Numbered from the stretch's first letter, positions 17,208 through 25,895 are shown. The stretch is DNA of 64,000 bases from Streptomyces albipurpureus (GCF_023701525.1 NZ_JAMQAW010000033.1:1-64000); one strand, 5' to 3'. Numbers and translations: made by a program. Notes: generated from the letters alone by a model not told the origin.

Positions 17208-18200
17208 TCAGCCGGCCGCGATGAGGGCCGCACGAAGATGGCCCTTGCTCTGGGTCAGCAGCCGAGCTGCCGTGGTGCCGTCCACCTTTCCCAGGATCGT
17301 CAGGATCGCGCCCTTCACCTCGCCGTCCGTTGCGATGAGAGCGGCCTCGATCTCATCGTCGGACGCGTCGGTCGCCAGGGCGACGATGCGCCGGGAGCGG
17401 GCGCGTAGCTTCTCGTTGGAGGCCCGTAGATCGACCATGAGGTTTCCATAGGTCTTGCCCAACCGGATCATGGTGATCGTTGAGATCATGTTCAGCACGA
17501 GCTTCTGTGCCGTGCCGGATTTCAACCTGGTGGAACCGGTGAGGAGTTCGGGTCCCACCACGACTTCGACGCGGTGATCGGCGGCGGCCGACAGCGCGCT
17601 CCCCGGATTGCAGGAGAGGCCCACGGTGAGTGCGCCGAGCGAGCGGGCGTGGCTCACGGCGCCGACCGCGTAGGGAGTGCGGCCCGAAGCGGAGATCCCC
17701 ACCACGGTGTCGTCCGGTGTCGGTGCCAGCGCGGTCAGATCCTCGACGGCCAGTTCGGCGCGGTCTTCGGCGCCTTCGACCGCTTCCGTCATGGCCGCTG
17801 GGCCACCCGCGATGAGACCCAGGACCTGGGTGGGGCTGGTGTTGAAGGTGGGCGGGCACTCGCTGGCGTCCAGAACACCCATCCGACCGGCGGTGCCCGC
17901 ACCCGCGTAGATGAGCCGTCCACCGCGGCTCATCCGCTCCACGATCGCGTCGATGGCCGCGGCGATCTGCGGCAGTTGGGCGGCCACGGCGGCCGGTACG
18001 GTCTGGTCCTCGCCGTTCATGATCCGTGCGATGTCCAGCGTGGACCGCTGGTCGATCTCCGCCAACTCGGGGCGGAACGCCTCGGTGGTGAGCACGTCGA
18101 GTTGGGCGCGGAGCTCATGGTCCGGTGGCGCGGTGGGGGGAGGCGAAAAGGAAGCGGACGAAGCGGACGAAGGGGACGACGGTGATGACGGGTAGGCCAT
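17208..18200 (-). CDS. murQ: N-acetylmuramic acid 6-phosphate etherase
   Basis: A 330-residue SIS-domain etherase. It cleaves the lactyl ether of MurNAc-6-phosphate to GlcNAc-6-phosphate and D-lactate during cell-wall recycling. The sequence has GGRLIYAGAGTAGRMGVLDASECPPTF (sugar-phosphate loop), the motif VVGISASGRTPY, and KSGTAQKLVLNMISTITMIRLGKTYGNLM, all typical of MurQ. ATG 18200 is preferred because AGAGAGCAGGG lies just upstream. It follows murR by 67 bp on the same strand and is presumably co-transcribed. The early Ser/Pro stretch is low-complexity. Confidence 0.93.
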   Translation of the reverse strand: MAYPSSPSSPSSASSASFSPPPTAPPDHELRAQLDVLTTEAFRPELAEIDQRSTLDIARIMNGEDQTVPAAVAAQLPQIAAAIDAIVERMSRGGRLIYAGAGTAGRMGVLDASECPPTFNTSPTQVLGLIAGGPAAMTEAVEGAEDRAELAVEDLTALAPTPDDTVVGISASGRTPYAVGAVSHARSLGALTVGLSCNPGSALSAAADHRVEVVVGPELLTGSTRLKSGTAQKLVLNMISTITMIRLGKTYGNLMVDLRASNEKLRARSRRIVALATDASDDEIEAALIATDGEVKGAILTILGKVDGTTAARLLTQSKGHLRAALIAAG

Positions 18201-18267
18201 GGAACCCTGCTCTCTGTGAGATGGTCCGTCGCTGCTGTTCATCTGGTGCTGCCGTACTGGGTGTCGT

Positions 18268-19233
18268 TCATCGGGTGCTGCGGTGACTGTGGCTGCTGTT
18301 GCGGTGGCTATGGCGGTGGGCGAGTGCCTCGTAGGAGGCGGCCAGCGCGGGTGCCGCCGTCTCATAGGTGCGCTGGGCCACGCCTATGAACAGGCAGTCG
18401 ACGACCAGCAGTTGTCCGGTACGGGAGGACATGGCCGCCGGCCGTAGCTCGCTCTCCCTGGCCGTGGAGGTGGTCAGTACGTGGTCGGCGTACTGGGTGA
18501 CCGGTCCGTCCGGTCGGCCGGTGATGGCGATGGTCGTCGCACCGCGATCGAAGGCGGCCCGCAGGGGCTCGATCACATCGCTGGTCTTTCCTGAGTGGGT
18601 GATGGCGATGGCCACATCGCCGGACCTCAGCTGTACGGCGTTGGTGATGGCCAGATGGGGGTCGGCGTGGGCATGGACGATCAGGCCGATGCGGAGCAGT
18701 TTCTGCTGGAGATCCATGCCCACCAGACAGGACGCCCCCACGCCGTAGATATCGATGCGGCGGGCGGTGGCGAGTGCGGTGACGGACGCGGAGAGCTGAC
18801 CGACGTCGAGACCGGCCGCCGTATCGGCGAGGGTCTGCTGTTCGTCGTACGCCAGCTTGGCGACCACCTCGCTGATCGGGTCGTCGACAGCGATGTCAGC
18901 CGTGACGCTGGGGGATCGGCCGGACTCCTGGTGGGCGGCGAGACCGGCGAGCGCGAGGCGTAGATCTCGATACCCGGGGTAGCCGAGGATGCGCGCGGTG
19001 CGTACGACGGTCGCCTCGCTGGTGCCGGTCAACTCGGCGAGACCTGTGACAGTGAGGGCGGCGCAGCCGGCGGGGTCCTCGGCGACGGCTTCGGCGACCC
19101 GCTGCATGGAGCGGGTCATCGACGGCGCGAGGGTGCGGACTTTCGCGGCGAGGGCGGCTGGGGCCGGGGGCGTATGCCCCCTTGACCCAGTAGGGGGACG
19201 CGTGCTGAAAATATCCTTCACGGAATCACTCAC
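18268..19233 (-). CDS. murR: RpiR/MurR-family transcriptional regulator
   Basis: 321 residues: an N-terminal RpiR-type helix-turn-helix (about 34-100, LTVTGLAELTGTSEATVVRTARILGYPGYRDLR) and a C-terminal SIS effector domain (about 130-270, IDIYGVGASCLVGMDLQQKL and ITHSGKTSDVIEPLRAA). It probably represses murQ and itself and responds to MurNAc-6-P or a related sugar phosphate. The start codon is GTG. A perfect 9-5-9 inverted repeat abuts that codon and a second, imperfect copy lies inside the first codons, which strongly suggests autoregulation. The C-terminus is His/Ser-rich. Confidence 0.88.
   Translation of the reverse strand: MSDSVKDIFSTRPPTGSRGHTPPAPAALAAKVRTLAPSMTRSMQRVAEAVAEDPAGCAALTVTGLAELTGTSEATVVRTARILGYPGYRDLRLALAGLAAHQESGRSPSVTADIAVDDPISEVVAKLAYDEQQTLADTAAGLDVGQLSASVTALATARRIDIYGVGASCLVGMDLQQKLLRIGLIVHAHADPHLAITNAVQLRSGDVAIAITHSGKTSDVIEPLRAAFDRGATTIAITGRPDGPVTQYADHVLTTSTARESELRPAAMSSRTGQLLVVDCLFIGVAQRTYETAAPALAASYEALAHRHSHRNSSHSHRSTR
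19206..19220. promoter_or_regulatory. Secondary MurR-type half-palindrome inside murR
   Basis: TGAAAATATCCTTCA, whose reverse complement TGAAGGATATTTTCA differs at one base from the core of the main operator. It lies over codons 5-9 of murR. Confidence 0.55.
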
Positions 19234-19256
19234 ATTATGAAAGATATTTTCATAAT
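19234..19256. promoter_or_regulatory. Main MurR/RpiR operator
   Basis: ATTATGAAA, 5 bases (GATAT), TTTCATAAT: a perfect inverted repeat directly before the murR GTG, in an AT-rich island. RpiR-type regulators commonly bind TGAAA-N5-TTTCA sites. It probably also covers the divergent promoter of the gene at 19321. Confidence 0.8.
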
Positions 19257-19320
19257 TGTGCTCACGTCAAGACCCTGTGCGGCGCCGCGGTCGGTACGCC
19301 ACAGGGGTGACAATGGCTGC

Positions 19321-19677
19321 ATGGATGACACCGACCCCCTTGAGCAGGCCCTTCATATGGCCCGCGCCCTCGTGCTCGCGGACCTCACCGCGCGCGATGT
19401 GGCTGACGCGGAGGTCGTATCGATCGTGGAAGCATCGGTGACCAGTCGGCGTTGGTGGGTGGAGCAGTGGCCACAGGGCATTGAGTACATCACGGGCTTG
19501 GTCGCCCAAGATGTACAGGACGCACTTTTGGAACGCCATGGCCGTTGGCCGCTCTGCCCCGTATGCGACAAGGGCGACCCCCACGCCCTGGAGGTGGTGC
19601 CCGAACTCGGGCCCGATCCCCAGTGGGTGTGCCACCAGGCGGGCGTGGTCGTGGCCCGGGTCGGCGGACTCGCGTGA
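19321..19677 (+). CDS. Hypothetical protein with a CPxC motif
   Basis: 118 residues. An N-terminal helical part (DPLEQALHMARALVLADLTARDVADAEVVSIVEASVTSRRWW) is followed by LCPVCDKGDPHALEVVPELGPDPQWVCHQAGVVVARVG. The latter resembles one half of a zinc ribbon, with a CPVC knuckle, a histidine and a later cysteine. No named family is recognised. ATG 19321 is chosen because the earlier frame (from 19237) runs through the MurR operator. It ends in a GTGA overlap with the next gene, so the two are translationally coupled. Confidence 0.7.
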   Translation: MDDTDPLEQALHMARALVLADLTARDVADAEVVSIVEASVTSRRWWVEQWPQGIEYITGLVAQDVQDALLERHGRWPLCPVCDKGDPHALEVVPELGPDPQWVCHQAGVVVARVGGLA

Positions 19678-19940
19678 CCGTGTACATAGACCCCCCGACC
19701 TGGCCGGGCCACGGTCGGCTCTGGTCCCATCTCATCAGCGATCAGTCCTACGACGAACTGCACGCCTTCGCCGCCTCGATCGGCTGCCCGCCGCGCGCCT
19801 TCGAGCGGGACCACTATGACCTGCCCTCCCACCGGTACGCGGACGCGGTGGCTGCGGGCGCGGTGGAGGTGTCGAGCCGCGAGGTGGTGAGACTGCTGGT
19901 GGGCGCGGGCCTCAGGCGCCCCAAGGGGCGGGCCTGGTAG
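19674..19940 (+). CDS. DUF4031 family protein
   Basis: 88 residues starting at GTG within a GTGA overlap with the upstream stop. The pattern TVYIDPPTWPGHGRLWSHLISDQSYDELHAFAASIGCPPRAFERDHYDLP is characteristic of DUF4031, a small conserved actinobacterial protein of unknown function. It keeps conserved aspartate and histidine residues (YIDPP, HLISD, FERDHYD) that could bind metal. Coupling to the CPxC protein suggests a shared task. Confidence 0.8.
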   Translation: MTVYIDPPTWPGHGRLWSHLISDQSYDELHAFAASIGCPPRAFERDHYDLPSHRYADAVAAGAVEVSSREVVRLLVGAGLRRPKGRAW

Positions 19941-20018
19941 CTCCTTCGCCGGGAGCTCGGCGGGGGAACCGCGCGGTGTCCAGCTTTACGTCGAAGGGCG
20001 CGGGTAGGCGCGTCTGAC

Positions 20019-21296
20019 TCATACGTGCTCGGCGCTCGGTGTCGTGCTGCGAGTGGCCGAGGGGAGGGACGAGGAACTCGCCACCAGACGTGAGGTGCCG
20101 TGGAGCCGTAGGGAGACGGCGACCAGGGCCAGTGCCACGATGGTCATCCCCGCCCCCGCCCAAGCCGTCGCGGCGGCGCTGAAGCCCCCGTCGATCACCC
20201 TGCCGCCGAGCCATGGGCCACCCGAGTTGCCCAGGTTGAAGGCTGCCGTGGTGGTCGCGCCCGCCAGTGTGGGGGCCGCGCCGGCGACATTGAACATCCG
20301 GGCGTTGAGCGCCGGAGCGGTGAAGAACGCGGAGAGCCCGAGCAGGAACGCCAGGGCGATCGTGACCGCGGGGGTGGCGGCGAAGAGGGCGAGGGCCACC
20401 AGAAAGACCGTTGAGGCCGTGATCCCGGTGAGCAGCACTCCGAAGAGATGCGCGTCCGCGACCCGACCGCCCACGGTGGTACCGATCAGCGCACCCAGAC
20501 CGAACAGCCCCAGCACCATCGGCACCGAGCCCTTGTCCATCCCCGTGACCTCGGTCAGCAGCGGTGCGAAGTAGGTGAAGACCGCGAAGACCCCGCCGGC
20601 CGCGAGTGCGGTGATCGCGATCGACAGCCAGACCTGTCGATCGCGGTAGATCGACAGTTCCTTGCGGAGCCTCGGCTTCTCGGCGGGCACCGGGATGCGC
20701 GGGATCAGCGTCACCACACCGACGAGCGCGATCGCCGATGCCAGGCCCACCGCCCAGAACGCGGACCGCCAGCCCAGATGATCACCGAGGAAGGCCCCGG
20801 CCGGGACGCCGAGCACATTGGCTATGGAGAGCCCGCCGATCATCACGGCCATGGCGCGGGCCCGAGAGGTGACCGGAACCATGGCGATGGCGACCGTCGC
20901 GCCAACCGCCCAGAACCCCGCGCAGGCGAGTGCGCTGATGACGCGGGAGGCGAAGAGGATCTCGTAGGTCGGTGCGAGGGCACCGGCCACCTGTCCCAGG
21001 CCGAACACGGAGATCAGGCTGATGAGGGTGGTCTTACGGGGGAGCCGCAGGGTGGCGACGGCCAGCAGGGGCGCGCCGACGACCATACCGATCGCGAAGG
21101 CGGAGGTGAGCAGGCCTGCCTGCGGGATGGAGACGTCCATGTCGTCGGCGATGGGCGGCAGCAGCCCGGAGAGCATGAACTCGCTGGTACCGAGCGCGAA
21201 GACGGAGAGGCCGAGGATATAGACGGCAAGGGGCATGCGGGAGCGGGGGACGGAGTCGGGCATAGCAGTGGCAACGGGAAGTACGGGGGCTGGCAT
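20019..21296 (-). CDS. MFS transporter, drug/sugar efflux (DHA1, AraJ/Cmx-like)
   Basis: Up to 425 residues with twelve hydrophobic segments. It has the GTSEFMLSGLLPPIADDMDVS start and the loop motif RLPRKTTLI of DHA1 exporters such as chloramphenicol or arabinose efflux proteins. It is an inner-membrane proton-coupled exporter; the substrate cannot be told from sequence. No strong ribosome site marks the start. In-frame ATGs at 21263 and 21236 are alternatives, and the first membrane segment begins near the latter. The tail is a Ser/Thr-rich cytosolic extension. Confidence 0.85.
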   Translation of the reverse strand: MPAPVLPVATAMPDSVPRSRMPLAVYILGLSVFALGTSEFMLSGLLPPIADDMDVSIPQAGLLTSAFAIGMVVGAPLLAVATLRLPRKTTLISLISVFGLGQVAGALAPTYEILFASRVISALACAGFWAVGATVAIAMVPVTSRARAMAVMIGGLSIANVLGVPAGAFLGDHLGWRSAFWAVGLASAIALVGVVTLIPRIPVPAEKPRLRKELSIYRDRQVWLSIAITALAAGGVFAVFTYFAPLLTEVTGMDKGSVPMVLGLFGLGALIGTTVGGRVADAHLFGVLLTGITASTVFLVALALFAATPAVTIALAFLLGLSAFFTAPALNARMFNVAGAAPTLAGATTTAAFNLGNSGGPWLGGRVIDGGFSAAATAWAGAGMTIVALALVAVSLRLHGTSRLVASSSSLPSATRSTTPSAEHV

Positions 21297-21432
21297 TCCC
21301 AGCGCGCGGTGATAGCCGGCGCCGGCGGTGGTCCCCGGTAGCGGGGGGAGGGGACGCGGAGAGTGCCGTCCCCGCTCGCCCGACGGGGGCGCTGGCGCTT
21401 GGGCCGAGCGCTTCCGCTCCCTCCCCTTCGAG

Positions 21433-22113
21433 TCAACTTCCCTTATGATCAGCCGAGTTGGGACCCTGCCCGAGAAGTACTAGTTCGGCCGTCAGATTGG
21501 CTCGCGCCGGGGCTTCCCACTCCCGTACCCCATGGGGTGTGTGGAACAGCGACGGAAGAGCGAGGAGCTGCTGGAGCACCGCCGCGCGACCCGCCCGGAA
21601 GGCGTCGTCCGGGACGAAGCCGTACTCCTCCCGTACCGCCGCCGCATAGGCCGCGTACGGCGCCGGTGGGGCGGCGAGGATCGCGAGATCGGCGTCGCAC
21701 AGCACCGCACCCCGGGCATCGGACGGCTCGGGTGCGTGGGTGATCGTGAGCCGGACGAGCCGGGTGACCTCGGCGGTGGCCTCGGCGGGAAGCCCCGCTT
21801 CGGTGAGCGCGCGCTCGGCGAGGCGGGCGGAGCGCTCCTCGTTCTCGGAGCGGTCGGGGAGGTAGACCGCGTCATGGAACCAGGCCGCGAGCCGTACGAG
21901 ATCGGGCTCGCTGGCGTGGGCGGCGAGCGTGTCGATGTGGTCGAGGACCGCCGTGAGGTGCGCGGTGGTGTGGTACCGGCGCTGGGGCTCGGCCCAGCGG
22001 GTCAGAAGCTCATCGGCGTACGGAAGGGGATCGGGGCCCTCCGCACCGGCGCGGGCGGCGAGGAGTGCCCGGGAGAAGCGTTCCCGGAGGGCGTCAGCGG
22101 CGGTGGGGCTCAT
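21433..22113 (-). CDS. HD-domain phosphohydrolase-like protein
   Basis: 226 residues. It contains RYHTTAHLTAVLDHID, AAWFHDAVY (the HD pair) and LCDADLAILAA, matching the predicted metal-dependent HD superfamily. These enzymes hydrolyse phosphate esters, often nucleotides, but the substrate of this subgroup is not known. ATG 22113 is chosen; the upstream open frame has no homology and crosses the start region of the divergent small membrane gene. Confidence 0.8.
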   Translation of the reverse strand: MSPTAADALRERFSRALLAARAGAEGPDPLPYADELLTRWAEPQRRYHTTAHLTAVLDHIDTLAAHASEPDLVRLAAWFHDAVYLPDRSENEERSARLAERALTEAGLPAEATAEVTRLVRLTITHAPEPSDARGAVLCDADLAILAAPPAPYAAYAAAVREEYGFVPDDAFRAGRAAVLQQLLALPSLFHTPHGVREWEAPARANLTAELVLLGQGPNSADHKGS

Positions 22114-22263
22114 GGCTCTGACTCTAGAGCGGGCCGTGGGGGCCGCTGAGGGAAGGAGGCGAGCCCCGGGGCACTGGACCTGGCCAAAAGGTACGAAAAT
22201 GGGCAAATGGGGTGACACTGGGGTTAGGCGGTGCGTGCACCCCTGGATGGAAGGCGGACAGCC

Positions 22264-22578
22264 ATGATCTTTGTGATGCTCGTTATCGGTATCTTCCTGG
22301 TGGCCATGCTGACCGCCGCCATGTGGTGGGACTCGCGCCGCCGGGACGAGTTCGTACCACCACGCGCCGATGAGCAGCCGCATCAACCCGACCATCGAGA
22401 GCACATCGAAGAGGTCAGGGAAGAGGACGAGGGCACCTTCCCCCCGGGGGAGAGGCTGCTCCCGTACAACATGAAGGCATTCAGCAGTCACAGCACCGGC
22501 AAGGGCCGGGAGGCCCGGCCCAAGCACGGTAAGAACGTCGGTGGCGGGGCATTCGGAAGCGGAGGCCTGGGCGGCTGA
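22264..22578 (+). CDS. Small single-pass membrane protein
   Basis: 104 residues. One membrane segment at the N-terminus (IFVMLVIGIFLVAMLTAAMWW, residues about 2-22) is followed by an acidic and His-rich cytosolic part (RRRDEFVPPRADEQPHQPDHREHIEEVREEDEG) and a Gly-rich basic end. GGAAGG lies 10 bases before the ATG. The product is typical of uncharacterised Streptomyces small membrane proteins. It is convergent with copA. The stop codon sits in the loop of a hairpin that probably terminates both genes. Confidence 0.7.
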   Translation: MIFVMLVIGIFLVAMLTAAMWWDSRRRDEFVPPRADEQPHQPDHREHIEEVREEDEGTFPPGERLLPYNMKAFSSHSTGKGREARPKHGKNVGGGAFGSGGLGG

Positions 22579-22591
22579 CGCCCAGACCTCC
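22561..22591. terminator. Bidirectional hairpin between small membrane gene and copA
   Basis: A 13-bp stem with one mismatch (22561-22573 with 22579-22591) and a 5-base loop containing the stop codon of the small membrane gene. The copA stop lies 21 bases further on the other strand. Confidence 0.7.
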
Positions 22592-22612
22592 GCTGTTCCC
22601 GTTCTCCCGTTG

Positions 22613-24892
22613 TCAGCTGTTGGAGAGTGCCTTGAAGCGCCTCAGCCGCAGACTGTTGCCGACCACGAACACCGACGAGAACGCCATCGCCGCGCCCGCG
22701 ATCATCGGGCTGAGCAGCCCCAGCGCGGCGAGCGGCAGGGCGGCGACGTTGTAGGCGAAGGCCCAGAACAGGTTCGACCGGATCGTGCCCAGCGTGCGGC
22801 GCGCCAGCCGGATGGCGTCTGCCGCCGCCCGGAGGTCACCGCGTACCAGGGTCAGATCGCTGGCCTCGATGGCCGCGTCCGTACCAGTGCCCATCGCCAG
22901 TCCCAGATCGGCCTGGGCGAGCGCTGCGGCGTCGTTCACACCGTCGCCGACCATGGCGACACTGCGGCCCTCCGCCTGAAGGCGCTTGACCACATCGACC
23001 TTGTCCTCCGGCATGACCTCGGCGATCACCTCGTCGATGCCCACCTCGGCGGCCACCGCGTCGGCGACGGCCTTGTTGTCACCGGTGAGCAGGATCGGGG
23101 TCAGCCCCAGGGCGCGCAGCCGGGTGATGGCCTCGGCGCTGGTGTCCTTCACCGCGTCGGCGACCTCCAGGATGGCGCGTGCCTCGCCGTCCCATGCCAC
23201 AGCGATCGCGGTACGGCCGCTGGCCTCGGCGTCCGCCTTGGCGCGCTCCAGCTCCACCGGCAGCTGGATCTCCCACTCGGCGAGCAGCTTCTGCCGGCCC
23301 ACCAGGACCGCGTGGCCGTTGACGATGCCCTGCACGCCCAGACCGGGGATGTTGGCGAAGTCCTCGGGGGTGGCGAGCGGGCCGGTCTTCTCGATGGCGC
23401 CGGCTGCGACGGCCTGGGCGATGGGGTGCTCGGACGCGTTCTCCAGGGCTCCGGCGATCCGCAGCACCTCGGCGTCGTCGGTGGACGCGGCGGAGTGGAC
23501 GGCGAGCAGGGTCATCTTGCCGGTGGTGACGGTTCCGGTCTTGTCCAGGACGACGGTGTCGACCTTGCGGGTGGTCTCCAGGACCTCGGGACCCTTGATC
23601 AGGATGCCGAGCTGGGCTCCTCGACCCGTACCGACCATGAGTGCGGTCGGGGTGGCCAGACCCAGGGCGCAGGGGCAAGCGATGATCAGTACGGCCACGG
23701 CCGCGGTGAAGGCCGCTGCCCAGCCCTCTCCGGTCGCCAGCCACACCGCGAGGGTGCCGAGCGCCAGGAGGATCACGATCGGGACGAAGACCCCGGAGAT
23801 CTTGTCGGCCAGTCGCTGAGCGGCCGCCTTGCCGTTCTGGGCGTCCTCGACCAGCTTGGCCATCCGGGCGAGCTGGGTGTCCGCACCGACCCGGGTGGCC
23901 TCCACGACCAGCCGGCCGCCGGCGTTCAGGGTGGCACCGGTGACGGCGTCACCTGGGGAGACCTCTACGGGTACCGATTCGCCGGTGAGCATGGAGGCGT
24001 CCACGGCGGACGAACCCTCGACGACGACACCGTCGGTGGCGATCTTCTCGCCGGGGCGCACCAGGAAGTGGTCGCCGACCGCGAGCTCACCAGTGGGTAT
24101 ACGGACCTCGTCACCATCGCGCAGGACCGTGACTTCCTTGGCCCCCAGGTGCATCAGGGCCCGCAGCGCCGCGCCGGCCTTGCGCTTGGACCGGACCTCG
24201 AAGTAGCGACCGGCCAGGATGAAGGCCGTGACGCCTGCGGCGGCCTCCAGGTAGATGTTCGACGCGCCATCGGAACGGGAGATGGTGAGCTCGAAGGGGT
24301 GGGTCATGCCGGGCATGCCCGCGTGGCCCCAGAACAGGGCGTACAGCGACCACAGGAACGCGGCCGTCGTGCCCACCGAGACCAGGGTGTCCATGGTGGC
24401 GGCGCCGTGCTTCAGGTTCTTCCAGGCCGCACGGTGGAAGGGCCAGCCGGCATAGACGACGACCGGGGCGGCGAGGGTGAGCGACAGCCACTGCCAGTAC
24501 TGGAACTGGAGCGCCGGGATCATCGCCATCGCGATCACCGGTACGGAGAGGGTGACGGCGGTGATCAGGCGCTGGCGCAGGGCCACCACCTCGGGGTCGT
24601 TCCCCTCGTCCTCCTCGTCGTCTCCACCGCCGGCCTGGCCGCTTCCCGCACCGGGTGCGGCCTTCGGCTTGGGCTGCTTGGCGCTGTAGCCGGTCGCCTC
24701 CACCGTGCCAATGAGATCCTTGATGGAGACCTCATCGCTGAAGGTGACCTTGGCCTTCTCCGTCGAGTAGTTGACGGTGGCCTCGACGCCGTCCATCCGG
24801 TTGAGCTTCTTCTCGATACGGGCAGCGCAGGAGGCGCACGTCATGCCGCCGATGGCGAGTTCTACCTCTTGATGGGTGGCTGTGTGCGCCAT
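22613..24892 (-). CDS. copA: Copper-exporting P1B-type ATPase
   Basis: A 759-residue Cu(I) efflux pump. An N-terminal heavy-metal domain carries GMTCASC (residues 16-22). The transmembrane metal site is CPC in IIACPCALGLATP, and there is a DKTGTVTTGK phosphorylation site, a SEHPIAQAV HP motif and a GDGVNDAAAL hinge. It moves cytosolic copper outward using ATP. ATG 24892 is fixed by GGGAGGA five bases upstream. No copZ or csoR lies next to it. Two CsoR-like sites in the divergent promoter suggest copper induction. A Gly/acid insert (about 75-90) sits between the metal domain and the first membrane helix. Confidence 0.93.
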   Translation of the reverse strand: MAHTATHQEVELAIGGMTCASCAARIEKKLNRMDGVEATVNYSTEKAKVTFSDEVSIKDLIGTVEATGYSAKQPKPKAAPGAGSGQAGGGDDEEDEGNDPEVVALRQRLITAVTLSVPVIAMAMIPALQFQYWQWLSLTLAAPVVVYAGWPFHRAAWKNLKHGAATMDTLVSVGTTAAFLWSLYALFWGHAGMPGMTHPFELTISRSDGASNIYLEAAAGVTAFILAGRYFEVRSKRKAGAALRALMHLGAKEVTVLRDGDEVRIPTGELAVGDHFLVRPGEKIATDGVVVEGSSAVDASMLTGESVPVEVSPGDAVTGATLNAGGRLVVEATRVGADTQLARMAKLVEDAQNGKAAAQRLADKISGVFVPIVILLALGTLAVWLATGEGWAAAFTAAVAVLIIACPCALGLATPTALMVGTGRGAQLGILIKGPEVLETTRKVDTVVLDKTGTVTTGKMTLLAVHSAASTDDAEVLRIAGALENASEHPIAQAVAAGAIEKTGPLATPEDFANIPGLGVQGIVNGHAVLVGRQKLLAEWEIQLPVELERAKADAEASGRTAIAVAWDGEARAILEVADAVKDTSAEAITRLRALGLTPILLTGDNKAVADAVAAEVGIDEVIAEVMPEDKVDVVKRLQAEGRSVAMVGDGVNDAAALAQADLGLAMGTGTDAAIEASDLTLVRGDLRAAADAIRLARRTLGTIRSNLFWAFAYNVAALPLAALGLLSPMIAGAAMAFSSVFVVGNSLRLRRFKALSNS

Positions 24893-24913
24893 GAGTCCTC
24901 CCTGTACGACGTT

Positions 24914-24931
24914 TATACCCCTAGGGGGTAT
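24914..24931. promoter_or_regulatory. CsoR-like operator 1
   Basis: TATACCCCTAGGGGGTAT: a G/C-tract palindrome with AT ends, the layout of actinobacterial CsoR sites. It lies 22 bases before the copA start codon. Confidence 0.75.
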
Positions 24932-24946
24932 GTCTTCTGAGTTCAT

Positions 24947-24965
24947 GTATACCCCCTGCCCGTAT
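24947..24965. promoter_or_regulatory. CsoR-like operator 2
   Basis: GTATACCCCCTGCCCGTAT: a less perfect second copy 15 bases from the first. Tandem sites are compatible with CsoR tetramers stacking on the copA promoter. Confidence 0.5.
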
Positions 24966-25029
24966 CTTCTGCAAGTCTGAACCCATGGGGGTGCTGCTGC
25001 GGTGGTGAAAGCTGCGCACTAGGCTTGCT

Positions 25030-25045
25030 ATTGGACTAGACCTAT
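25030..25045 (+). promoter_or_regulatory. DasR-like responsive element (dre)
   Basis: ATTGGACTAGACCTAT matches the DasR consensus ACTGGTCTAGACCACT at 12 of 16 positions, including the GG-CTAGACC core. It lies 38 bases before the cutC start. DasR is the GlcNAc-6P-responsive GntR regulator of Streptomyces. Confidence 0.55.
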
Positions 25046-25083
25046 TGGAGCGATATGCCGTCTCCCTGGAGGAATGGGGTCAC

Positions 25084-25782
25084 ATGAGCAACCGTGCAGT
25101 CCTTGAGGTGATCGCTCTGGACGCAGAGGACGCGGTCGCGGCCCAGACCGGAGGGGCGGACCGGCTGGAGCTCATCACCGACATAGCGGCAGACGGTCTG
25201 ACCCCGTCCCGCGAGACCTTCGGCCGTATCCGAGCCGCCGTGGACATTCCGCTACGGGTCATGCTCCGCCTGGCCGACGGATTCTCCTGCGGGTCCCCGG
25301 AAGATGTGGACAAGCTCGTCCAGTCCGCCGCGGAACTCCGGGCCGAAGGCGCCGAGGAATTCGTCCTCGGCTTCCTCGACGAGAAGGGCAACCCCGACCT
25401 GGTCACCGTGGAACGACTGCTCGTCGAGATCTCCGGCTGCGCCTGGACCTTCCACCGGGCCATCGACCGCGCGACCGACCGCGACGCCCTCCGCAAACAA
25501 CTGGCGGACGTCCCCGGCCTCGACACCTACCTCACGGCAGGGTCCCCCTCCGGCGTCGACGAGGGCATGCCCACCCTCCTCGCCGAACTCGCCCTCGCGG
25601 GCGAACCCGGCTACGAGGCCCACATCCTGGTCGGCGGCGGCCTTCGCCTGGACCATGTCCCCGTACTGCTCGCGGCCGGGATCGACGGGTTCCACATCGG
25701 CGGGGCGGCGCGGCCTGGAGGGTGGGAGGGGGCGGTGTCGCCTTCGGCGGTACGGGAATGGCGCGAGGTGCTGGACGCGTAG
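25084..25782 (+). CDS. cutC: CutC family protein
   Basis: A 232-residue TIM-barrel CutC homolog. It shows LEVIALDAEDAVAAQTGGADRLELITDIAADGLTPS, RVMLRL, TFHRAIDRATD and the late HILVGGGL and FHIGGAA strands. CutC was named for copper tolerance in E. coli, but its biochemical role is not settled. ATG 25084 is chosen for GGAGGAA eight bases upstream; the earlier TTG overlaps a regulatory palindrome. Divergence from copA hints at copper, while the DasR-like site hints at amino-sugar control. It is followed by repeat elements rather than by a gene. Confidence 0.88.
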   Translation: MSNRAVLEVIALDAEDAVAAQTGGADRLELITDIAADGLTPSRETFGRIRAAVDIPLRVMLRLADGFSCGSPEDVDKLVQSAAELRAEGAEEFVLGFLDEKGNPDLVTVERLLVEISGCAWTFHRAIDRATDRDALRKQLADVPGLDTYLTAGSPSGVDEGMPTLLAELALAGEPGYEAHILVGGGLRLDHVPVLLAAGIDGFHIGGAARPGGWEGAVSPSAVREWREVLDA

Positions 25783-25866
25783 GGGTCCCCTTGGCGGGGG
25801 GCCTGTGCCTGTGCCTTGGTTCTTGGGCTGGGTGCCCTTGCTCTGTCGTGCTCACCGGGGGTGGGG

Positions 25867-25895
25867 GGTCTGTCCTCAATCGCCGGACGGGCTGG
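25867..25895 (-). repeat. Repeat A, copy 2
   Basis: Hairpin repeat A in reverse orientation (TGTCCTCAATCGCCGGACGG), 117 bp before the A copy of composite 1. Together with composite 1 it fills the gene-free stretch after cutC. Confidence 0.8.

Noticed and set aside
22541..24940. A 799-codon plus-strand frame.
   Set aside because: Antisense shadow of copA; the CopA motifs on the other strand are decisive.
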